Positions 1 through 5,387 of a stretch of DNA of 5,398 bases are shown here, in pieces. The translations under genes and the position numbers were made by a program. The notes below the pieces were generated by a model. It did no database searches and was not told the origin of the DNA. It worked only from the letters and a program-made list of their open reading frames with translations. The stretch is from Pseudomonas sp. (GTDB taxonomy: Bacteria > Pseudomonadota > Gammaproteobacteria > Pseudomonadales > Pseudomonadaceae): the NCBI GenBank assembly GCA_003525045.1, contig DQGF01000201.1, positions 1,928-7,325 of the forward strand, written 5' to 3'. Each line of letters begins with the position of its first letter. Position 1 is the stretch's first letter.

Positions 1-947
1 CTGATAGCCGAGCCGCTCTGTTCGAGCAGCGACCCGCCGAGCTGGAAGTCATCCTGCCTGAGCCCGATCATTGCTTCCGCTGGTACGAACACGACTACCC
101 CTACTCCCTGGCCCGCTGGAATCATCATCCTGAATTCGAAATTCATCTGATCCGCCAAGGCAGTGGCAAGCTGGTCGCCGGCGACTACATAGGTGCGTTT
201 GGCGCAGGTCATGTCGCGCTGATCGGCCCCGACCTGCCCCATGACTGGATAGGGGATCTGGCGCCCGGAGAGTCCCTGGCCGGGCGTGATGTGGTGCTGC
301 AGTTCGATGGTGCGGCGATCCTGGCCTTACGCGGCACCCTGCCTGAGCTGGGTGAGTTGCAGCAGCTGTTTGAACGTGCCCGTCGCGGCCTGGAGTTCAC
401 CGGGGCAACGGCCGTACAGGCGGCGCAACTGCTCGAAGCCATAGGTCCGGCGCAAGGCCTCGAGCGCTTGATCCTCTTCCTGCAGCTGATCAATACGCTG
501 CTGAAAGCGCCCGCGCAGGATGCACATTTACTGGCCAGTGCCTGCTATGCCCCCACCCTGGACGACCGCAGCTCCGAGCGAATCAACAAGGCCTTCGATT
601 ATCTGCTGACCGAACTGACAGGCGACCTGCGGCTGTCGGTCATCGCTCAACGCCTGGAAATGAGCGAGCCAGGTTTTTCGCGCTTCTTCAAAAGGATTAC
701 CGGCCACGGCTTCATCGATCTGATGCGCAAGCTCAGGGTCCAGCGCGCCTGCAGGCTGTTGTTGCAAACAGAGATGTCGGTGGCTGACATCTGTTTTGAG
801 GTGGGTTACGCCAACCTCTCCAACTTCAACCGGCACTTCCGTATCGAAATGGACCAGACACCGAGCGAATATCGTCGCGAAACGGCAATGACGCTGTTCA
901 ATCGCAACGGCGCTCATCAAGCTCTTCCCTTCACCACAGCCCATTGA
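1..947 (+). CDS. mtlR: AraC/XylS-family transcriptional regulator, MtlR-like (5' end outside the window)
   Basis: The reading frame is open from base 3 to the TGA at 945-947 (314 residues) and has no ATG or GTG before base 288. The translation is already family-like from the first residues, so the true start lies just before the window. The N-terminal third is a cupin-type sensor domain (about nt 90-250: HHPEFEIHLIRQGSGK, then GPDLPHDW). The C-terminal third carries the two AraC helix-turn-helix units: nt 636-705 (LSVIAQRLEMSEPGFSRFFK) and nt 774-880 (SVADICFEVGYANLSNFNRHF, ending PSEYRR). The wording of both domains resembles the Pseudomonas mannitol regulator MtlR, which activates polyol transport and dehydrogenase genes, and the fructokinase gene 72 nt downstream supports that. 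The effector (mannitol, sorbitol, arabitol) is inferred. It could instead be a paralogue for another sugar; the family call is secure, the symbol less so. Confidence 0.85.
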   Translation, partial: DSRAALFEQRPAELEVILPEPDHCFRWYEHDYPYSLARWNHHPEFEIHLIRQGSGKLVAGDYIGAFGAGHVALIGPDLPHDWIGDLAPGESLAGRDVVLQFDGAAILALRGTLPELGELQQLFERARRGLEFTGATAVQAAQLLEAIGPAQGLERLILFLQLINTLLKAPAQDAHLLASACYAPTLDDRSSERINKAFDYLLTELTGDLRLSVIAQRLEMSEPGFSRFFKRITGHGFIDLMRKLRVQRACRLLLQTEMSVADICFEVGYANLSNFNRHFRIEMDQTPSEYRRETAMTLFNRNGAHQALPFTTAH

Positions 948-1005
948 GTGAGTGATGCCAGGCGATCGACTCTGATCAGCCAACAGCAATCACTCCAGGA
1001 AAAAA

Positions 1006-1013
1006 TTGAGGAA
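1006..1013 (+). promoter_or_regulatory. Ribosome binding site of the fructokinase gene
   Basis: TTGAGGAA holds a GAGG core at 1008-1011 that sits 8 nt before the ATG at 1020. This decides the start. The frame is open further upstream to a GTG at 948, but that codon has no Shine-Dalgarno sequence, and the 24 extra residues it would add do not resemble PfkB N-termini. Confidence 0.8.
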
Positions 1014-1019
1014 ATCACC

Positions 1020-1931
1020 ATGGTATTGCCTCGCGCAGTCGTATTTGGCGAAGCCCTGACCGACCTTGTCCAGGGTGCACCCGGACAGTGGAAAGGCTAT
1101 CCGGGCGGTGCGCCCTGGAACGTGGCGCGGGCGCTGAGTCGCTTGGGCGTCGGCAGCGCGTTCGCCGGCTCTGTCAGCACGGACTCCCTGGGCGACGAGA
1201 TCGCCAGGCAGTCGGAAGCGGCAGGCCTGGATATGCGATTTTTACAACGCGTAGACCGCGATCCCCTGGTCGCCATCGTTCCATCGAGCCGCCCACCACG
1301 CTATTTTTTTGCTGGCGAGGCCGATCTGTTTTTTGATCCGGGCCTGATGCCGTCAGGATGGATTGACCAGGCGCAAGTGTGTCATTTCAGCTGCATCAGC
1401 CTGGCTCGTCAGCCGCTAGGAGACCGCTTGGTAAAACTCGCCGAGCAGGTCAAAGGTGCCGGCAAACGGATCAGCTTTGATCCGAACTGGCGCAATCTGA
1501 TGGACAGCCATTATCGGGAGCAGACCTTCCCGACGATGACCGCCCTGGCCGACATGATCAAGCTGTCCGACGAAGACCTTCGGCAGATTTATCCAGGGCT
1601 GAGCGAACACCAGGCACTGGATGAACTTCGCGCCCTTAACCCGGTGGCCGAAATCCTGTTTACCCGTGGTGAACACGGCATGGTGCTGCACACCCCCGAC
1701 AGCCAGTACGAGCAGCCGGCGATCCCGGTGACCGTGGCCGATACGGTCGGTGCAGGGGACGCCTGCATGGCCGGCTGGCTCGCATCGGACTTGCTCGGCA
1801 TTACCGACGTGCGCGAACGCCTGCGATTTTCAGCTGCTTGCGCGTCCCTGTCGTGCCGCCATGCCGGAGCCCATGCGCCGACGCTGGCCGATGTGAACAG
1901 TCTGCTGGAGGCTTCAGCTGTGAAGTCGTAA
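1020..1931 (+). CDS. mtlZ: Fructokinase, PfkB (ribokinase) family, MtlZ-like
   Basis: This 303-residue cytoplasmic sugar kinase is of usual length for the family and is expected to convert fructose plus ATP to fructose-6-phosphate. From the ATG at 1020 the chain opens with VVFGEALTDL, where Asp15 is the usual sugar-contacting residue. PfkB signature 1 follows as YPGGAPWNVARALSRLG (Gly29, Gly30, Asn34). Signature 2 is DTVGAGDACMAG at residues 241-252, holding the anion-hole glycines and the catalytic base Asp247. The GGAPxN pattern is that of fructokinases rather than ribokinase or KDG kinase. In the Pseudomonas mannitol pathway the dehydrogenase makes fructose and this kinase feeds it into central metabolism. 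The short gap after the regulator gene allows co-transcription; no terminator is visible between them. Specificity for fructose is inferred from motifs and context. The ORF could also be read from GTG 948, which I reject. Confidence 0.88.
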   Translation: MVLPRAVVFGEALTDLVQGAPGQWKGYPGGAPWNVARALSRLGVGSAFAGSVSTDSLGDEIARQSEAAGLDMRFLQRVDRDPLVAIVPSSRPPRYFFAGEADLFFDPGLMPSGWIDQAQVCHFSCISLARQPLGDRLVKLAEQVKGAGKRISFDPNWRNLMDSHYREQTFPTMTALADMIKLSDEDLRQIYPGLSEHQALDELRALNPVAEILFTRGEHGMVLHTPDSQYEQPAIPVTVADTVGAGDACMAGWLASDLLGITDVRERLRFSAACASLSCRHAGAHAPTLADVNSLLEASAVKS

Positions 1932-1970
1932 CACCGTTGAAACACCCCGCGTTTGCTTCGCCGCCCATAC

Positions 1971-1992
1971 CCGACAGTCAGCCGACAGTTAG
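1971..1992. repeat. Tandem 11-bp direct repeat, response-regulator-like
   Basis: CCGACAGTCAG (1971-1981) is followed directly by CCGACAGTTAG (1982-1992), with one mismatch. On the minus strand this reads CTGTCGG-CTGA-CTGTCGG, the 7-4-7 layout of a PhoB-type box, with CTGTC conserved in both halves but GG where the Pho box has AT. Eleven-base spacing is typical of OmpR/PhoB-family sites. It lies upstream of the -10-like element of the next gene, so an operator role is plausible but unproven. Confidence 0.4.
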
Positions 1993-2022
1993 ACCGGGGG
2001 CAGCCGGTTCCGATGCTACGCT
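1993..2022 (+). promoter_or_regulatory. Possible promoter with dyad for the small membrane-anchored protein gene
   Basis: An extended -10-like element, TG-C-TACGCT, lies at 2014-2022. There is no good -35 at 17 bp. Just before it is a 5-bp dyad, ACCGG (1993-1997) and CCGGT (2004-2008), with a 6-nt centre, in the place a -35 would occupy. The dyad lacks a following T-tract, so it is not a convincing terminator for the fructokinase gene. An activator-dependent promoter would fit, but this is inference. Confidence 0.3.
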
Positions 2023-2093
2023 TTCATCTCCTCGAACAGAGTTGAAGCGATGCGCAGCGAACCCTCACTCCCCAGCCGCTCGACGGTGCAGCG

Positions 2094-2534
2094 ATGAAGC
2101 GAACCCTGATGGGTGGCCTCACCGTCGCGGTCGTCGCTGCGGTGATCTATGGGCTCATCCAGTGGGATACCGTCGAGAACCGGAAACAAGACGCTCTGTG
2201 CAACGAGGCCAAGCAAACGCTCAAAGGCGTGGAAATCCGCGCACGGGCGTTGGCTGCCGGCTTGTCTGTAGAAGCGTACGCCAAGGATGAGGAAGCCAAA
2301 GTGGCGGCGTTGATCGATGCCCTCGACGCAGCGACCAATGAAGCCGAGGTCAACCGTGTGATAGAGGCTCACGCTGCCTCCATCGAAGCGCAGGCCGCGG
2401 CTATCGACGCTGAGGTCAACGCCCGCGGGGATCAGATATTTCTCGACCAGCGGCTGAGGAAACAGCGGATACCGGTCGACGTCAAACAGGAACTGCAACG
2501 CGCCGCGAAGGCAGTCAGTGTGGCGTGCAGTTAG
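2094..2534 (+). CDS. Unrecognised small protein with an N-terminal membrane anchor and helical periplasmic body
   Basis: I do not recognise the family of this 146-residue protein. Residues 2-3 (Lys-Arg) precede a hydrophobic stretch, about 5-24 (LMGGLTVAVVAAVIYGLIQW), followed by acidic residues. That charge pattern predicts N-terminus in, body in the periplasm, as a signal anchor or uncleaved signal peptide. The rest is rich in Ala, Glu, Lys and Asp and should be mostly alpha-helical, possibly coiled coil, around residues 45-110. The only cysteines, Cys36 and Cys145, could form a disulfide in the periplasm. No catalytic motif is visible. The ATG at 2094 has only a weak ribosome binding site, but the frame is closed upstream by the TGA at 2043-2045 and offers no other ATG or GTG before it; Met6 (2109) is an alternative start. 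The gene is monocistronic or nearly so: 162 nt after the kinase and 135 nt before the next gene. A reverse frame across 2016-2498 is the less likely reading. Confidence 0.7.
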   Translation: MKRTLMGGLTVAVVAAVIYGLIQWDTVENRKQDALCNEAKQTLKGVEIRARALAAGLSVEAYAKDEEAKVAALIDALDAATNEAEVNRVIEAHAASIEAQAAAIDAEVNARGDQIFLDQRLRKQRIPVDVKQELQRAAKAVSVACS

Positions 2535-2607
2535 CGTTGCCAGCGCTCTGAAACTTTATGTCAAACAATATCCAGGCCCCCCACCGGCTGAAAGCCATTC
2601 TCCTCCC

Positions 2608-2643
2608 TTGATACCCGGGCCAGCTTCGTCACCAGTTGATACC
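2608..2643 (+). repeat. Direct repeat TTGATACC, two copies 28 bp apart
   Basis: TTGATACC occurs at 2608-2615 and 2636-2643, each followed within a few bases by CCAGC. The second copy is also the candidate -35 of the promoter for the membrane enzyme. Paired copies upstream of a gene suggest a protein-binding site, but with only two copies this is tentative. Confidence 0.35.
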
Positions 2644-2663
2644 ATCCAGCACACTGGTATGAA
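2636..2663 (+). promoter_or_regulatory. Candidate sigma-70 promoter within an inverted repeat (operator-like)
   Basis: TTGATA (2636-2641, five of six to the -35 consensus) and TATGAA (2658-2663, four of six to the -10) are separated by 16 bp. The same bases form an inverted repeat, TTgATACCA (2636-2644) and TGGTATgAA (2655-2663), with 8 of 9 symmetric positions and a 10-nt centre. A repressor dimer bound there would block the promoter. Transcription from this -10 would begin near 2670, at the first candidate start codon of the downstream gene. Confidence 0.4.
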
Positions 2664-2669
2664 GCTTTA

Positions 2670-4898
2670 ATGTCTGGAAAATATTTTGTGAACATCATCC
2701 GTCAGTGGTTACGAAAACCCTGTGCTCGTCTCATCGCCCTCATCGGACTGGTTCTGATCATGCCCCTGTGCCTGCGTGCAGCGCTGGGATGGTCGAATCC
2801 ACACGGCTACCTGTCAGACCTGGGCATTGCGAGTCTGCTCATCGTGCTCCTGCATCGTCGCCCCTGGTGGCTGGCTCTGCCGATCTTGCTGGCCTGGGGC
2901 TTCATGACCGTAGCGACTGCCGAACTGGTCAGCGCGGTCGGCCGGCTACCAAACCTCTCGGATGTGCACTACCTGATTGATCCGCAGTTTCTGGAAAATT
3001 CCACTGGCGGCGGATTCGCCCAACCCTGGTTAGCCGCCCTCTTGCTGCTCGGACTGACGGCGTGGCTGTTCACCCATTGGCTGAGCGCACCGACACCTGC
3101 ACCGCGCTTGCCCCGGCATGCCTGGTCCGTGCCGTTGCTGCTGTTGACCGTTCACTGGGGGGCTCAACATCTGCAGCCCACCGATGCTGACCAGTGGCAC
3201 GTGTTCAACTTGCCGCATCAGGTGCTGGCGGCGGGCGTGGGCGAAGTTCAAGCGCGCGCAGGAGACTGGCTGGAGGGTGACGAGGTCGATGTGGCCCCGC
3301 AGATGGCGGGGCTCACCGAGCTCGACCTGACCGGACAAAGACTGCTTGCAGCCCCGGGACGCGCACGCAATGTATTGATCATTACCCTGGAAGGCATTCC
3401 CGGCGCTTATGTCGGGGTCAACCGCCAGGCCCTGCAGAGCAGTTATCAAGAGAACCTGATGCCCCATCTCAGCCAGTGGGCGCAACGGGGCATGAACACG
3501 CCTGACTATGTGCTGCACAGCCACCAGACCATTCGTGGCCTGTACGCGATGCTCTGCGGCGATTACGACAAGCTCGACAATGGCACACCCAAAGGCGTCG
3601 AGATGCTGACCCAGAGCGAACGTAACCAGGCTTGCCTGCCGGCACAACTGCGCAAGAATGGCTTCTCCACCCACTACCTTCAGGGTGCCGGCCTGCGCTT
3701 CATGGCCAAAGACAAGATCATGCCGCACATCGGTTTCGACGCGACCCATGGCCTCGAATGGTTCACCAATGCGTCCTACCTGGACTTCCCGTGGGGCAAG
3801 GACGACAAGGCCTTCTTTGAAGGCGCGCTGGACTACGTCGGCCAGCTTGAGAAAACCAACAAGCCTTGGATGCTGACACTGCTGACTGTAGGCACCCATC
3901 AGCCCTACTCGGCCCCGGAAGATTATTTGCAGCGTTATGACACCGCCAAGCAAGCCGCGGTGGGTTATCTGGACGATGCACTTGAGCAGTTCCTCAGCGG
4001 TTTGGAGCGTCAAGGCATCCTCAAAGACACCCTGGTGGTGATCACGTCCGACGAATCCCACGGCATCGAGGGTGTGCGCCTCGCGTCCTCATGGGGTTTC
4101 AACCTGACACTGGCACCCGAGCAAGAACAGCTGCCACAGGTCAAGACCGGGGTCTACGGCCATGTCGATCTGAGCACCTCGATTCTCGACTACTTCGCCT
4201 TGCCTATCCCCTCGACCCTGAGCGGTCGCTCGCTGTTTCGCCATTACGATACGGGCCGCGAGATCATGTCGTTCACCAACGACAAACTTCGTTATCACGA
4301 TGGTCAGGGCACCTTCACCGAGTGCGATTTTCAACAGCGCTGCCGGTATTACGCCAGCGAAGGCTTCATCGCCGAACGTGCGAACTTGACCGGTCAATAC
4401 GGGGGCAAGCGTGCCCGCCAGATCGCGGCAAGAGCCGCGGCACTGGATCACACCCTGTTGCGCACACCGTTGAACCAGCACTACCAGTTCGGCAGCTCTG
4501 CGATCATCCCGCTCCAGGCAAACATAAAGGATGACTGGGCCGACAACCTTATCGGCGCGCAATACCTTGAAATGCCCAAAGGCTCACACACTCGCGTTCG
4601 CCTGACCGTGCGCTCGGTAGATCCACAACAGAACGCCTACATCCAGCTCAAGACCAAGGAGCTGGAACAGGATGTGCAATTGGGCCTGCCGACAGAAATG
4701 CTGGTCACGGCCGACCAGCCGCTGGAGATGGACTTCAGCTTTCCGAATCCGCAGCCGCGCAAGGCCTTCTCCTTCCATCTGCTGGGGTATGGATTGGGCG
4801 CAGTCGAAGTCAGTGACTTCAGCGTGATCACCGAACTACCGGGGCAAGAAGAATCGCCGACCGAGATCCTCGACGATGACATTGCCGAATCGAGCTGA
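2670..4898 (+). CDS. LTA synthase/phosphoglycerol transferase family membrane enzyme (sulfatase fold) with C-terminal extra domain
   Basis: This 742-residue inner-membrane enzyme has its catalytic domain outside the cytoplasm. About five membrane helices fall near residues 21-40, 47-63, 66-90, 118-138 and 151-168, as in LtaS. The sulfatase-type domain runs from about 233 to 530. It has RNVLIITLEG with Glu241 as metal ligand, HSHQTIRGLYAMLCG with Thr287 as the expected nucleophile, TVGTHQPY with His410, and VVITSDESHG with Asp461. By family knowledge such enzymes move phosphoglycerol, or a similar group, onto lipid-linked or periplasmic glycans (LtaS, OpgB/MdoB). Substrate and acceptor here are unknown. 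The metal motif reads D-E-S-H where LtaS has D-H. Residues about 602-722 form a beta-rich C-terminal domain, followed by an acidic tail. The ATG at 2670 has a poor ribosome binding site; GTG 2688 (Val7), 7 nt after TGGAAA, is a good alternative. Two terminators follow. Confidence 0.85.
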   Translation: MSGKYFVNIIRQWLRKPCARLIALIGLVLIMPLCLRAALGWSNPHGYLSDLGIASLLIVLLHRRPWWLALPILLAWGFMTVATAELVSAVGRLPNLSDVHYLIDPQFLENSTGGGFAQPWLAALLLLGLTAWLFTHWLSAPTPAPRLPRHAWSVPLLLLTVHWGAQHLQPTDADQWHVFNLPHQVLAAGVGEVQARAGDWLEGDEVDVAPQMAGLTELDLTGQRLLAAPGRARNVLIITLEGIPGAYVGVNRQALQSSYQENLMPHLSQWAQRGMNTPDYVLHSHQTIRGLYAMLCGDYDKLDNGTPKGVEMLTQSERNQACLPAQLRKNGFSTHYLQGAGLRFMAKDKIMPHIGFDATHGLEWFTNASYLDFPWGKDDKAFFEGALDYVGQLEKTNKPWMLTLLTVGTHQPYSAPEDYLQRYDTAKQAAVGYLDDALEQFLSGLERQGILKDTLVVITSDESHGIEGVRLASSWGFNLTLAPEQEQLPQVKTGVYGHVDLSTSILDYFALPIPSTLSGRSLFRHYDTGREIMSFTNDKLRYHDGQGTFTECDFQQRCRYYASEGFIAERANLTGQYGGKRARQIAARAAALDHTLLRTPLNQHYQFGSSAIIPLQANIKDDWADNLIGAQYLEMPKGSHTRVRLTVRSVDPQQNAYIQLKTKELEQDVQLGLPTEMLVTADQPLEMDFSFPNPQPRKAFSFHLLGYGLGAVEVSDFSVITELPGQEESPTEILDDDIAESS

Positions 4899-4900
4899 CC

Positions 4901-4925
4901 GGTGACGGGGTTTCCGTCACCTTTT
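4901..4925 (+). terminator. Rho-independent terminator after the membrane enzyme gene
   Basis: A perfect 8-bp stem, GGTGACGG (4901-4908) and CCGTCACC (4914-4921), with a 5-nt loop is followed by TTTT. It begins 2 nt after the stop codon. There is no T-tract for the opposite strand, so it acts on the + direction. Confidence 0.85.
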
Positions 4926-4928
4926 CCG
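4913..4928 (+). repeat. 16-bp direct repeat, copy 1 (inside the terminator)
   Basis: TCCGTCACCTTTTCCG here is identical to 5372-5387. This copy forms the descending arm and T-tract of the first terminator. The second copy lies 459 bp on and has no ascending arm. Confidence 0.8.
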
Positions 4929-4961
4929 GGCAATGCCCTCATGTGCCGGGAACGGTTTTTT
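4924..4961 (+). terminator. Second, imperfect terminator in tandem
   Basis: TTCCGGGCA (4924-4932) pairs with TGCCGGGAA (4944-4952) over 8 of 9 positions (one G-G mismatch), with an 11-nt loop. After three bases comes a run of six T (4956-4961). It shares bases with the T-tract of the first terminator, so it would be a back-up for it. Confidence 0.55.
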
Positions 4962-5041
4962 GACGCCTGAAATCAACTGGTTTGCATTAATTATTTTGCT
5001 GCTACCATCCAGAAATGGAAGGTAACGATATAGGGAAAATG

Positions 5042-5209
5042 ATGAGCAGCTCAGCTAAGCACGGTTGGAAATGGGCCTACGGAAAACTGCGTGGATTGCA
5101 CTGCTCCCGTATAACGGCATTTTACCGAGCGACCCTTTATTGGATGCGCGGCGACACCGGATCCTGTACCAGCAAAGACAACTGGCAAAAAATACGTCTT
5201 CGACGTTAA
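5042..5209 (+). CDS. Possible small basic, tryptophan-rich protein, unrecognised
   Basis: A 55-residue frame begins at the second of two adjacent ATGs. AGGG at 5032-5035 is 6 nt upstream, which fits this ATG better than 5039. The in-frame ATG at 5015 would add 9 residues but has no Shine-Dalgarno sequence. The product is strongly cationic, with 12 Lys/Arg against 2 Asp and no Glu. It has 4 Trp (9, 11, 34, 48), 2 Cys and the C-terminus KIRLRR. No membrane span or known motif is visible. It stands alone in an AT-richer stretch (4981-5040 is 20 of 60 G+C) after two terminators, so it would need its own promoter; only weak candidates exist (TTGACG at 4960-4965 without a good -10). It could be a chance ORF. 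If real, its charge suggests nucleic acid or membrane binding, which is inference only. Confidence 0.3.
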   Translation: MSSSAKHGWKWAYGKLRGLHCSRITAFYRATLYWMRGDTGSCTSKDNWQKIRLRR

Positions 5210-5224
5210 TTACGCCATTGTAAT
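5209..5224 (+). other. Short AT-rich inverted repeat after the small ORF
   Basis: ATTAC (5209-5213) and GTAAT (5220-5224) pair around a 6-nt loop directly at the stop codon of the small ORF. No T-tract follows and the stem is weak, so I do not call it a terminator. Confidence 0.25.
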
Positions 5225-5371
5225 AGGTTAGTTCAGGTCATTCTTGTTCCAGCAGCTGAGCTGGCTTCTGACACACCGGCGTCACCTCCTCCTACCCTGT
5301 TCGGAAACCATGAATGCGCCGCCGAGCTTGCCCGCTCGCTGACTCCCCTGTTGTGCTTGACTGTAAATAGA

Positions 5372-5387
5372 TCCGTCACCTTTTCCG
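5372..5387 (+). repeat. 16-bp direct repeat, copy 2, in a transposase-associated-like motif
   Basis: This is identical to 4913-4928. With its left flank it reads TAAATAGATCCGTCACC, then TTTTCC. From memory this resembles the TAAAT(A)GATCCGTCCCCTTTT-type repeats seen beside REP-associated (Y1) transposase genes in gammaproteobacteria. That likeness was not checked. Confidence 0.5.

Noticed and set aside
528..989. 153-codon minus-strand frame over the regulator gene
   Set aside because: Antisense to the well-conserved helix-turn-helix region of the AraC regulator.
948..1019. GTG 948 as the fructokinase start
   Set aside because: No ribosome binding site, and the added residues do not look like a PfkB N-terminus; ATG 1020 has a good GAGG at 8 nt.
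2016..2498. 160-codon minus-strand frame opposite the small anchored protein
   Set aside because: The + strand reading has a clear signal anchor and sensible composition. The reverse product shows no such features and no ribosome binding site was evident.
2533..2547. Terminator after the small protein gene (AGCG/CGCT)
   Set aside because: The stem is only 4 bp and no T-tract follows.
3030..4061. 343-codon minus-strand open frame
   Set aside because: It lies wholly inside the membrane-enzyme gene, whose motifs are unmistakable. The reverse frame shows no family motif and is a typical antisense shadow of GC-rich coding DNA.
4982..5008. Sigma-54 or strong sigma-70 promoter before the small ORF
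   Set aside because: TGG and TTGC are at the wrong spacing for sigma-54. TTGCAT and TACCAT are poor matches to sigma-70 boxes.
5323..5338. CGAGC-TTGCCC-GCTCG as a Pseudomonas REP element
   Set aside because: The stem is only 5 bp, and the flanks do not match the REP sequences I know; only the GAGCTTGC-like core is similar.
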